From URNF01 sp045543675 (GTDB lineage Bacteria > Bacillota > Clostridia > Oscillospirales > Acutalibacteraceae), in NCBI GenBank assembly GCA_045543675.1, contig JAZPXM010000049.1:1-40073 (forward strand): DNA of 40,073 nucleotides. Direction: 5' to 3'. The notes below the pieces were generated by a model. That model made no database searches. It was given only the letters and a program-made list of their open reading frames with translations, and was not told the DNA's origin. Of this stretch, positions 16,532 to 24,981 are shown one piece after another; within the stretch, counting starts at the first letter, position 1, and each line of letters begins with the position of its first letter. The position numbers were made by a program, and so were the translations under genes.

Positions 16532-17719
16532 ATGGCAAGACATTTCTTTACATCCGAATCGGTAACAGAGGGACATCCCGACAAAGTTTGTGACCAGATT
16601 TCCGATGCTGTTTTAGATGCGATTTTAGCGCAGGACAAAGACGCACACGTTGCGTGCGAAACCGTTGCCACAACGGATATGGTAATGGTTATGGGTGAAA
16701 TCACCACCACCGCCAATGTAGATATTCCCGCTACCGTACGCCGTGTCGTGTTGGACATCGGTTACGACGGCAGAGACGGCAACTTTAACGGCAACACCTG
16801 TGAAATCAATGTCAAACTCGACGAACAGTCCCCTGACATTGCTATGGGCGTTAACGACGCATTAGAAGGGCGCGGCGGTGAAAAAGCCGATCCGTATGAC
16901 CAGATCGGTGCAGGTGACCAAGGGCTTATGTTTGGTTTTGCGTGTAACGAGACCCCTGAACTGATGCCTTTGCCCATTTCTCTGGCGCATCGTTTGGCGG
17001 TAAAACTCACTGCCGTACGCAAAGACGGTACGCTCCCCTACTTACAGCCCGACGGCAAAACGCAGGTAACGGTAGAATACGATGAAAACAACGTTCCCGT
17101 ACGCGTAGACGCTGTGGTTGTTTCCAGCCAACATACATCCGACGTGGATTTGGAAACCATTCGCCGTGACATCATCCGCGAAGTTATCCTGCCGATCATT
17201 CCCGCAGATCTTTTAGATGACAACACCAAAATCTTCGTTAACCCCACCGGCCGCTTCGTTGTAGGCGGTCCGCAGGGTGACACCGGTCTTACCGGCAGAA
17301 AAATTATCGTAGACACCTACGGCGGTTACGGCCGTCACGGTGGCGGCGCTTTTTCCGGCAAAGACCCCACAAAAGTAGATCGTTCCGCTTCCTATATGGC
17401 GCGGTATGCGGCGAAAAACCTGGTTGCCGCAGGTCTCGCTGACCGTTGCGAAGTGCAGGTAGCGTACGCTATCGGCGTGGCACGTCCTGTTTCGGTACGT
17501 GTAGAAACCAACGGCACCGGCAAATACAGCGACGATATCTTAGCCGCCGCTGTTGAAAAGGTGTTTGATTTCCGTCCTGCCGCTATTATTGATACATTGG
17601 ATTTGCGCAATCCCATTTACCGTCAACTCGCCGCTTACGGTCACGTAGGACGTGAAGACGTCAACGTGCGTTGGGAGCAGACCGACCGTATGGATGCGTT
17701 AAAATCCGCATTGGCATAA
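16532..17719 (+). CDS. metK: methionine adenosyltransferase (SAM synthetase)
   Basis: MetK makes S-adenosylmethionine from methionine and ATP in the cytoplasm. The 395-residue protein contains GHPDKVCDQISDAVLD, the signature GAGDQGLMFG, and the glycine-rich loop GGGAFSGKDPTKVDRS, with the three-part domain structure and length of the family. The start has a strong AGGAGG seven bases upstream. Control by the SAM-I riboswitch upstream is direct feedback. A strong bidirectional terminator follows at 17761-17796, separating it from the convergent esterase locus. Confidence 0.98.
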   Translation: MARHFFTSESVTEGHPDKVCDQISDAVLDAILAQDKDAHVACETVATTDMVMVMGEITTTANVDIPATVRRVVLDIGYDGRDGNFNGNTCEINVKLDEQSPDIAMGVNDALEGRGGEKADPYDQIGAGDQGLMFGFACNETPELMPLPISLAHRLAVKLTAVRKDGTLPYLQPDGKTQVTVEYDENNVPVRVDAVVVSSQHTSDVDLETIRRDIIREVILPIIPADLLDDNTKIFVNPTGRFVVGGPQGDTGLTGRKIIVDTYGGYGRHGGGAFSGKDPTKVDRSASYMARYAAKNLVAAGLADRCEVQVAYAIGVARPVSVRVETNGTGKYSDDILAAAVEKVFDFRPAAIIDTLDLRNPIYRQLAAYGHVGREDVNVRWEQTDRMDALKSALA

Positions 17720-17760
17720 AAAACAAAAAAGCACAAAACAATACATTACCTAAAAGTAAA

Positions 17761-17796
17761 AAACACCGTTCCGTGCAGTTGCACGGAACGGTGTTT
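17761..17796. terminator. bidirectional terminator between metK and the esterase locus
   Basis: AAACACCGTTCCGTGC and GCACGGAACGGTGTTT form a 16-bp perfect stem with loop AGTT, with A and T runs on opposite sides. It ends metK on the plus strand and the coupled small gene (stop at 17803) on the minus strand. Confidence 0.93.
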
Positions 17797-17802
17797 TTTA
17801 TA

Positions 17803-17925
17803 TTAGGTTTTCGGAGCCATACTGGACAATGGCAGGAGATTATCGCCTATCGACGCCGCTACTGCAACGTCTTGAGAAATAGCCGTTACTTGTAAATCGG
17901 GTGTTTCGTATATTTTCATTCTCAT
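17803..17925 (-). CDS. small peptide gene translationally coupled to the giant esterase
   Basis: A 40-codon frame starts at 17925, overlapping the TGA of the upstream gene as ATGA. A second ATG (17919) would give 38 residues beginning MKIYETPDLQ. Upstream, AGTAGGGGAATG offers a ribosome site for either. The product is MKIYETPDLQ, VTAISQDVAVAA, SIGDNLLPLSSMAPKT in consecutive pieces. It has no membrane helix. The pattern (K-x-YE-x-P, then hydrophobic with acidic, then a small-residue S-x-GDN) resembles short peptides I recall near clostridial loci, whose function is unknown. The frame ends seven bases before a strong terminator, so it is the last gene of this unit. I call it real mainly because of coupling and placement. 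Confidence 0.6.
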   Translation of the reverse strand: MRMKIYETPDLQVTAISQDVAVAASIGDNLLPLSSMAPKT

Positions 17926-20900
17926 TCCCCTACTTTCTCTATGATAGCTGCAGCAAAGGTTTCACAGAGAATCTGTTTACCTGCATCGGTAGGATGCACG
18001 CCGTCGCTCATCAAGGTAGAATCACCGCCGGTCGGTGTATGGGTATCCACAATAACAGCGCCCGTTTGCGCCGCCACTTCGTACAGCGCAGGAATTACAA
18101 AGTTTTCAATACGGGAATTGCTGATATCCTGGAAGCTGCCGGTAGAATATACCGTAGGCGGCAAACCGATAAATACCATCGGTGCGTTCTCCTGTTTTTG
18201 GAAAGAACGTACGATTTTTACGTAATCAGCCACAAATTCATCCGCATATACGGGCCAGTTCACCTTTTTAGAGTCATTGGTGCCAAGCATAATGACCACA
18301 ATGTCAGCGCCGTACGCCAACGCGTTGGTATACGCCGTCTGGTCAACGTATGCTTTGCCCGCATTGGTACTTGCATCTACATAGTCAACGCCTTTAAAAC
18401 CTGCGGTAGAGCCGCTGACACCAAAGCCGCTGACTTCGTATTTGTTGGTAGACAGTTCGCCGCGCATATTGTCATTCCAGTAACCTAACGCGGTGATGCT
18501 GTCACCTACACACGCTACTTTCAACTTGCGATCGGTGGCGAAAGTCTTTTCGGGCGTCGGCACGGAAGTTAACAATGCAGAGCAGTTTTCACGGATAAAG
18601 CCGGTGAGTACCAGCGCCGCATTGTTATTACCAACGGTAGACGGATGGCTCGACTTACCACTATTATCTTTCGCGGCAGAAACGTCGCAGAAGAGTAATT
18701 TTTCATCATTGGTGGCGGTTGCGTGGTCGCTGATAATGCCTTCAAGCGCATCCAAGTGCAGATCAAACATCATACCGTAGGTCCAGATGATGTAAGCATC
18801 GGGCTGTGCCGCACGTACATCGTCAATGAGACCCGTGATAGCATCTTTGATCTTAATATTGGTGGTGCCGCTCGGATAATAGTCATTGGCAATATCCAAA
18901 CTGGACAAGTTAGACCAACCAAAGTCATTGGTGCCCAGATTGATAACCACAATATCCTTTTCGCCGTCCTGCATTGCGTTAAACTGGGTGGTCATACCCG
19001 GGATTTTCGCGCCGCATTGTGCAACGGTGGTAACGCCGGCGCCAAGGTAGTTAGCAACCTGCGCCGCATAACCGTCAATAGAATTATAGGATTTTGCGAG
19101 CGGGTCCACCGCACCATACATACCTTCACCCACCGTTACGGAGTCGCCGATAAACATTATCTGCAAATCTTTCGCGGTCGGAGTCGTCAGCGTACCCGAG
19201 TAGGTAAGATCTTTCATAGTCAGGACACCCGCATGATGTGCGGTGCCTTTGACGATTTCAATAGTGTGGTGACCGCGACGCAAGTCGGACAGAAGCGTTA
19301 CTTCTTTGTTGCCCGCTTCTACCCAAACGGTAGTAGCGTTTTGCACGTCACCGTCTACGATAACGTTAAGTGCGCAAACACTGGAAGCCACGTTGACGTT
19401 CATTTTGAGATCGCCGTAGAGATAACCTTGAATGGTCATACCCGTATTGCTGTAGGTCATGGTACGAGCCGTACCGGAAACCGCCGTTCTGTCGGTGAAC
19501 AGCACATTGTTCGCATCGGAAAGTGCCGTCATCGTTTCGGTATGGGTAGTGTGACCGAAAAGATCGGGACAATTGGTGCGAATGAAGGATGCCAAAGCGT
19601 TGGCAACAGCCGTATGGCTATCGCGTTTGGGATGGTTACCGTCAAAGCCGCCTGTGCTCTTATATGCGGTCATATCCACATAGAACGCTTTATCGTCGTT
19701 CATTTCATTGATCGCCTGCTGATACTGCGGTTCATAGGTCTTACGCATCATACCGTATACGTAAATGATATACGCATCGGGATATGCTTCACGTACGTCG
19801 GTGAGCAACGCTTTGATGTTCGCCAAAGATTTCTCTGCCGTGTAGTTCGCATTATTAAGACCGGTACCTTGCCATTCGTCGTTGGTGCCCAAATTTATGA
19901 TAACGATATCCTGCTGATTGTTCTCGAAATCCCATTTAGGTGTGCCACTGCGTTTGTTCAGATTCGGGAAGAAACCGTGTACAGCGGGAATGGTCTGAGA
20001 GCACTGTGCCACTACCTGCAGATCCGCATCCAACAATCGTGCAGTTTGCGCCGCATAGCTGTAATAGCTGTTGCTGATAGCAACCTGTTCTGCTACAGAG
20101 AGAGTTGATGTCGACATGGAATTGTCGCCGTCAAGACCCCAACCACAAGAGATAGAGTCACCAAGAACTTCAATCTTCAAGCGAGATTGTTCTTTGCTGT
20201 TGGCACTCAATTCGCCAAGATACTGCAACGAAGTCGCCGTCAGCACACCTTGCCGTATGGATGTGCCGCTTTCTACACGAATGGTGTGTTCGCCTTTAGA
20301 AAGGTTCTTTGCCAAGGTCACAGTAGACGTACCGTTAGGAACGTGTACAATCGTCGGCGCTTTGCCGTCAACAGATACGTTCAAGAGACTGTCGGTACGT
20401 GTACTGGACATATTCGCTTTAACGGAGCCTGTCAAAGTACCTTTGATTTCAAAACCGGTGTTGACCCAGTCCATTTGCAGGTCGTTACCCACAACATCGG
20501 CTCTGCCGAGCACTTTTACCACACCATCTTTTTCCATTTCAGAGAAAGTAACGGTGGTAAGACCCGCGTTTTCGGCATAGGTCGATTCAAAACTCTTAGC
20601 GTACAATTTGACATCGTCGCCGTTCTTATCCTTAGCGATGGCATACGGACGGGCAACCACTTCCATGTCGGTACCGCCTGTCACCTTGTCAACGCCCGTA
20701 ATACATACGGACATATCTACATAATCATCGCACAGATCATAGTATATCTGGCGGTCTTTTACGCTGATTTTCTTCACATATTCATTGGTTTCGGTAACAT
20801 CCAACGTCAAGGCATCGGTGCCGAGAACAGATTTAACCGCCACCAGCATACCATAATCCGAAACTTCAAACGTTTCACCGTCCAGCGTCACATACTCAGC

Positions 20901-23900
20901 ATTGTCAACTACAGTACGATTCAAACGGGATACAAAACGTAAGCCCGCCAGTTCTTCATTGATAGAAGTACCGATGTTGCCGACGTTGGGGTCAGCCGCG
21001 GTGGGCTGATAGAACGTAGCGGTTGCCTTAACGGGAGATGCACATTTCACTTCATATTGAGAAGCATCGCCGCCCTCACGGAAGCCCACACGGACGGGAA
21101 CGTAACAGTTACCCTCTGCATCGGTTGCAATAAGCGAACCCGCCAACATCTCGTAGCCTTCTTCGGGGGTTACGGTAATGGTGTTGGTATACACACCGTT
21201 TGTCACGCTGGTGGACACGGCGATGTTGCCGTTTTTGTCGCTGGAAGCGGGTTTCTTAATCGGGGTTGCCTCGCCCGCGTCATCAAGAGCAGTGATCGAG
21301 AAACCGGTCGTGCTGAACGAACGCAAATAGTGCGTATTACTCAAAGCAAGATAACCGGTTTTTTCGGTAGACAGCTCAACAGTGCCACTCAAAACAGTAG
21401 AAGAACTCCAGTACACTCTATAAGTGAGCGTTTTGCCAACCACTTTGATGTTCACATTTCTGATTTGACCCTGGTTAGCAGTGGAAAACGCCTTTTCGTG
21501 TAACAGCGTGCCGTTTTCATACACCAACAGCTTATCGTTACTGATCATCAAATAGCTGCCGTTCGCCGCGAAGCCATTGTCGGCATAGTATCTACCGGGT
21601 TGTTCCTGACGGAAACCGATAATAACAGCACCATTGCCTGTGCTGCCGGTCCAAAATGCGTAGCCGGTATTCATCTCAAAGTTTTTGAGATACAAATGCT
21701 CTCCATCATCGTCTTTGGGTACCAAAGAACCTACCTGACGTAAAGCAGAGCCGGTCAAACTGCCGTAACCGGAAATTGCCACGGGACGCAACCATGCATT
21801 CCCGTTATAATATTGCAGTTTTGCATAGTTATAGCCAACCGTATTGCCGACCACGGAAGAATTGTGAATATACACAGCGTTTGCGCCGTCATAATCGTTG
21901 TAATACACATCAAATCTGCTGTCGAGTGCGTCGATAAATGCTGCACGCTGTGCAACAGTGAGCGCTGTATCCGTGTACTCAATATTGTCTTTGTCGTTAG
22001 GATATTTATTCGTATAAGTCGTATTGAAGCCCAATAAATTCGTGCCATTGAATGTCACGGTAGTCGGAATGGATTCATACTGATCGGCATTCCAGTCAAT
22101 CGCATTGCCTGCATCGTCCAGACGGGTCACAACGATATCCTTGAAATGCATACGGAATGCACCCGGACCGAACGCTAAATAACCCGGCTCGTTATAGTTG
22201 ATGGTATCGGTATAGGTGTTGTTGCCGATTTTTACGGTTACCAGATTACCTACCACGCGCACAGTTACCTTATGATACGTAAGGTTGTTGCTTGCTTTGG
22301 GGTTCAGTTCGGATGTAAAGGTTTGCTCGTTGGCAGTACCGTACATTGCATCGGTAATCTCATTACCGCCCGCGATGGAAATACCGGTAGAAGTAATCAC
22401 GATAAGACCTTGGTTTTTATTTACCTGACCCTCGCCGGTGGTAATCTTGCCCGCCGTCTGCTGACGGAAACCGATAACCACACCGCCGACAGAAGCGTTG
22501 TTGAAGGTCATTTCCGCCCAACGAGTGGTGAAGGACAATTCAAAGTTTTTCAATACCGCTTCGTTGCCGTCAGCGGTCTTGGGAACCAACAAGCCAACCG
22601 ATTTTAAAGGAGAAACTCTGTTGGTGGCAGAGAAAGAACATTCCAAGTGCGTACGCTCATAAACGGTCTTCCAATACGCACCGGAAGTGGCGGTGGTCGG
22701 GAAGCCGCCGGTGTTTACCAAACCGCCGTCCTGGCTGTGGTAGGTATTGAACAACGCATTCAGATGTTCCGCGATACCGTCACCTGCGGTAATGGTGTAA
22801 GACGGACGGGTGTCCGTGTAAATATTGGTTTTCAGAGAAGTGGGCGGATCCCAGGCAATCACATCGCCGTTGTCATCCAAGCGATCAGCACGGATGTTGG
22901 CAAAACCGCCGGTGCCATTGAGCACGCTGTAGAACATCGTGCCTTCAGCAGTATAGGTAAGCTCCGTACTGCCTGCATAGTACACGGTGCCGTCGATACC
23001 GGTCACCTGCATAGTCAAGATGCCGTTTACCGCTTTGATGTACACGTGCGCTTTGGTCACCGAGGCGCTGTCTGCCCACGCATTGACAACAGGAGTGACA
23101 GTCTCTTCCTTCGGGATAACGCCTTCGTACACTTTATAACCGCCGGCAGTAAAGACAACAGTTACTTTGTTGTCGAGCGAAGTTTTATAACCACTGGTCA
23201 ACTGACCTGCCGTTTCCGCACGGAAAGTGAAAGCGAGACCCGTTTTGGCGGTGGTGGTCAAATTCATATCGAATTCGGTTTCAAAGTTTTTAGCAGTGAC
23301 CACGTTACCGTCTTTATCCTTCGGGACGATAGACACCGTCTTGCGGAACAGCTCGCCACCTTGTCCCGTGAAAACCGCGTTGAGATAACGACCATCCTGC
23401 AACTTCCATTGTACAGTCTTGCCCGAACCGTACGTCGCATCAGGATCCTGTACAACGGAATTTTCATACGGGGTGTCAAATTGTTTGAATTCGCCTTCAC
23501 GGTTGTAGTAGAACGCGAATTTGCTGTTAAGATAGTCAACAACCGCCGCATCCGCCGCATAGGTGTCGGGCGCGGAGAAATCGTACGTATTGGTGTTGTA
23601 CGCAACAACATCCAACCATTTTATGTTGGCACCGTTATCGCGCAGATAAGTACCGTCCGTATAATAGCTCCAAGAACCCGCCGTATTCTGCGGGAAACGC
23701 TGACGGTAATCGGTGATACGCGCAAAATCCGCACCGAAACCGTAGCCGTCATTATGGTCATTAAAATCCACGGGATTGCCGTCTTTGTCCAGACGGGTGA
23801 TCTCGATATTGCCGTAATAAGCGCCTGCCGTAGAACCGCCGATACCGAGATAGCCCGCCGGCAAATCTTCAACAGCACGGCTCAACATATATACGACTTT

Positions 23901-24755
23901 ATCGGTCGCATTATCGGTAACGACCACCGTCATCTCGGTGCCGACCACCGTCAAAGACAGATGATAATCTTTGGTACGGTCAAAGGTTACCGCCGCATCG
24001 TTGTACTGCATCGTTTCCGTATAAGCGGCATTCGCAATACTGCTTCCCAAATTACCGACGTACAAACCGCCGTCCGGCGCCATACTTATCATTTGCTGGT
24101 CATTATTGCCGTATGCCTGACCCGCATTCTTCGCACGGAACCAAACAGCAATGCCGTCCATATTGGTACCGATCTTGCTGTACAAAGTCGTATCAGCGGG
24201 CTTGAAATCCATTTCGAGATTGAAGTTGTCCAGAACGGCCAAATCACCGTCGTCGCCCTTCACCCACATACTGTTCACTTTATAAAAGGCAGATTCGCCC
24301 GCCGCCGCATAGGCGGTACAGCCGAGATATTTGCCGCTTACCAACCAACGGGAAATACCCCTTCCCGACAGATTGTTGCCGGTACCGTCCACGTATTCCG
24401 AGTTGGAGGCACCCGCTTTTTGCCCGACCACATCGGGCATATAGCTGATACCGCTGGTTTTACCGGTCAGATAGTTACCGTCAGCATCCGTCACATAGCC
24501 GTTAACGTCTGCACGTTGGAACCACCAACCTTGCTGGAAAAAGTAAAAATCAAATAGATTTTCCAGATACTCCACCGTCGCGGTATCGGTCATAGAAACC
24601 TGACCCGCGGGCAAAGCAGAAAAATTCGCCGTGAATTTCTCCACGGATTTTGCGGCAGCAACGGGAAATGCGCCGAACACGGCGAGCATACTGACCAGCA
24701 TCGCCACAGTCACGCATAAAGATACCGCTGACCGCAAGGTTTTAGAAAACTGCAT
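17922..24755 (-). CDS. giant secreted multi-domain protein with three SGNH esterase modules
   Basis: The 2277-residue protein has a signal peptide (cleavage near A35). Four diverged repeats of about 250-290 residues follow (about 40-345, 346-635, 636-895, 896-1170). Each repeat contains PKxxDG...NFE, a GFR-like strand, a VVG strand and an LDxxG ending, which suggests jelly-roll, ConA-like binding domains. A linker domain spans about 1175-1400. Two modules resemble CE2 carbohydrate esterases: a beta-sandwich plus SGNH with GDS at 1532-1534 and D1705/H1708, and GDS at 1870-1872 with H2037 but no Asp three residues before. The third SGNH has GDS at 2084-2086 and D2251/H2254. Each has LGTND. No dockerin, SLH or LPXTG is visible. 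Start ATG is preceded by GGGGGAG. A role in polysaccharide deacetylation is inferred. Confidence 0.88.
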   Translation of the reverse strand: MQFSKTLRSAVSLCVTVAMLVSMLAVFGAFPVAAAKSVEKFTANFSALPAGQVSMTDTATVEYLENLFDFYFFQQGWWFQRADVNGYVTDADGNYLTGKTSGISYMPDVVGQKAGASNSEYVDGTGNNLSGRGISRWLVSGKYLGCTAYAAAGESAFYKVNSMWVKGDDGDLAVLDNFNLEMDFKPADTTLYSKIGTNMDGIAVWFRAKNAGQAYGNNDQQMISMAPDGGLYVGNLGSSIANAAYTETMQYNDAAVTFDRTKDYHLSLTVVGTEMTVVVTDNATDKVVYMLSRAVEDLPAGYLGIGGSTAGAYYGNIEITRLDKDGNPVDFNDHNDGYGFGADFARITDYRQRFPQNTAGSWSYYTDGTYLRDNGANIKWLDVVAYNTNTYDFSAPDTYAADAAVVDYLNSKFAFYYNREGEFKQFDTPYENSVVQDPDATYGSGKTVQWKLQDGRYLNAVFTGQGGELFRKTVSIVPKDKDGNVVTAKNFETEFDMNLTTTAKTGLAFTFRAETAGQLTSGYKTSLDNKVTVVFTAGGYKVYEGVIPKEETVTPVVNAWADSASVTKAHVYIKAVNGILTMQVTGIDGTVYYAGSTELTYTAEGTMFYSVLNGTGGFANIRADRLDDNGDVIAWDPPTSLKTNIYTDTRPSYTITAGDGIAEHLNALFNTYHSQDGGLVNTGGFPTTATSGAYWKTVYERTHLECSFSATNRVSPLKSVGLLVPKTADGNEAVLKNFELSFTTRWAEMTFNNASVGGVVIGFRQQTAGKITTGEGQVNKNQGLIVITSTGISIAGGNEITDAMYGTANEQTFTSELNPKASNNLTYHKVTVRVVGNLVTVKIGNNTYTDTINYNEPGYLAFGPGAFRMHFKDIVVTRLDDAGNAIDWNADQYESIPTTVTFNGTNLLGFNTTYTNKYPNDKDNIEYTDTALTVAQRAAFIDALDSRFDVYYNDYDGANAVYIHNSSVVGNTVGYNYAKLQYYNGNAWLRPVAISGYGSLTGSALRQVGSLVPKDDDGEHLYLKNFEMNTGYAFWTGSTGNGAVIIGFRQEQPGRYYADNGFAANGSYLMISNDKLLVYENGTLLHEKAFSTANQGQIRNVNIKVVGKTLTYRVYWSSSTVLSGTVELSTEKTGYLALSNTHYLRSFSTTGFSITALDDAGEATPIKKPASSDKNGNIAVSTSVTNGVYTNTITVTPEEGYEMLAGSLIATDAEGNCYVPVRVGFREGGDASQYEVKCASPVKATATFYQPTAADPNVGNIGTSINEELAGLRFVSRLNRTVVDNAEYVTLDGETFEVSDYGMLVAVKSVLGTDALTLDVTETNEYVKKISVKDRQIYYDLCDDYVDMSVCITGVDKVTGGTDMEVVARPYAIAKDKNGDDVKLYAKSFESTYAENAGLTTVTFSEMEKDGVVKVLGRADVVGNDLQMDWVNTGFEIKGTLTGSVKANMSSTRTDSLLNVSVDGKAPTIVHVPNGTSTVTLAKNLSKGEHTIRVESGTSIRQGVLTATSLQYLGELSANSKEQSRLKIEVLGDSISCGWGLDGDNSMSTSTLSVAEQVAISNSYYSYAAQTARLLDADLQVVAQCSQTIPAVHGFFPNLNKRSGTPKWDFENNQQDIVIINLGTNDEWQGTGLNNANYTAEKSLANIKALLTDVREAYPDAYIIYVYGMMRKTYEPQYQQAINEMNDDKAFYVDMTAYKSTGGFDGNHPKRDSHTAVANALASFIRTNCPDLFGHTTHTETMTALSDANNVLFTDRTAVSGTARTMTYSNTGMTIQGYLYGDLKMNVNVASSVCALNVIVDGDVQNATTVWVEAGNKEVTLLSDLRRGHHTIEIVKGTAHHAGVLTMKDLTYSGTLTTPTAKDLQIMFIGDSVTVGEGMYGAVDPLAKSYNSIDGYAAQVANYLGAGVTTVAQCGAKIPGMTTQFNAMQDGEKDIVVINLGTNDFGWSNLSSLDIANDYYPSGTTNIKIKDAITGLIDDVRAAQPDAYIIWTYGMMFDLHLDALEGIISDHATATNDEKLLFCDVSAAKDNSGKSSHPSTVGNNNAALVLTGFIRENCSALLTSVPTPEKTFATDRKLKVACVGDSITALGYWNDNMRGELSTNKYEVSGFGVSGSTAGFKGVDYVDASTNAGKAYVDQTAYTNALAYGADIVVIMLGTNDSKKVNWPVYADEFVADYVKIVRSFQKQENAPMVFIGLPPTVYSTGSFQDISNSRIENFVIPALYEVAAQTGAVIVDTHTPTGGDSTLMSDGVHPTDAGKQILCETFAAAIIEKVGE

Positions 24756-24783
24756 AAAACTTCTCCCCCTTGTTAAAATAAAG

Positions 24784-24840
24784 ATACCACATTAAACATA
24801 CCACGAACATATCTCAATTGGCAACGGACAAACATTCCAC
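24784..24840. repeat. AAACATWCCAC direct repeats between the divergent promoters
   Basis: AAACATACCAC (24794-24804) and AAACATTCCAC (24830-24840) match at ten of eleven positions, 36 bases apart. A shorter ATACCAC copy lies at 24784-24790. They sit in the leader of the giant gene and upstream of the regulator promoter, where an AraC-type protein could bind. Binding is inferred. Confidence 0.4.
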
Positions 24841-24868
24841 TTTTTCAAGTAATTATGCCCGTATCTTA

Positions 24869-24897
24869 ATTATAAGTGCAACTTCTCTGCAAATCAA
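24869..24897 (-). promoter_or_regulatory. promoter of the giant esterase gene
   Basis: On the minus strand TTGATT (24897-24892), 17 bases, TATAAT (24874-24869). It gives a leader of about 105 bases before the ATG at 24755. Confidence 0.75.
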
Positions 24898-24918
24898 TCC
24901 ATTTTTCTTCAAAAAAGT

Positions 24919-24947
24919 TTGATTTTCTCCAAGAAATATGTTATACT
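24919..24947 (+). promoter_or_regulatory. promoter of the AraC-type regulator
   Basis: TTGATT (24919-24924), 17 bases, TATACT (24942-24947). It shares the -35 hexamer and spacing of the divergent promoter at 24869-24897, with the two -35 boxes only 21 bases apart. Confidence 0.75.
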
Positions 24948-24981
24948 CCTTGCGAAGTATCTGTTTTAAGGGGGTAAAACT

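Noticed and set aside
18723..20108. Open frame of 461 codons on the plus strand, antisense to the esterase modules
   Set aside because: Same reasoning: a shadow of the esterase gene, with no recognisable motif or start signal.
22647..24557. Long open frame of 636 codons on the plus strand, antisense to the giant esterase gene
   Set aside because: It lies opposite a gene with a clear signal peptide, repeats and catalytic motifs. Its translation is arginine/isoleucine/histidine-rich with no domain, and it has no good ribosome site. Codon bias on the coding strand explains it.
17922..24755. Possibility that the giant gene is an assembly artefact from repeats
   Set aside because: The four repeats and three esterase modules are strongly diverged at DNA level, so a collapse or false duplication is unlikely.
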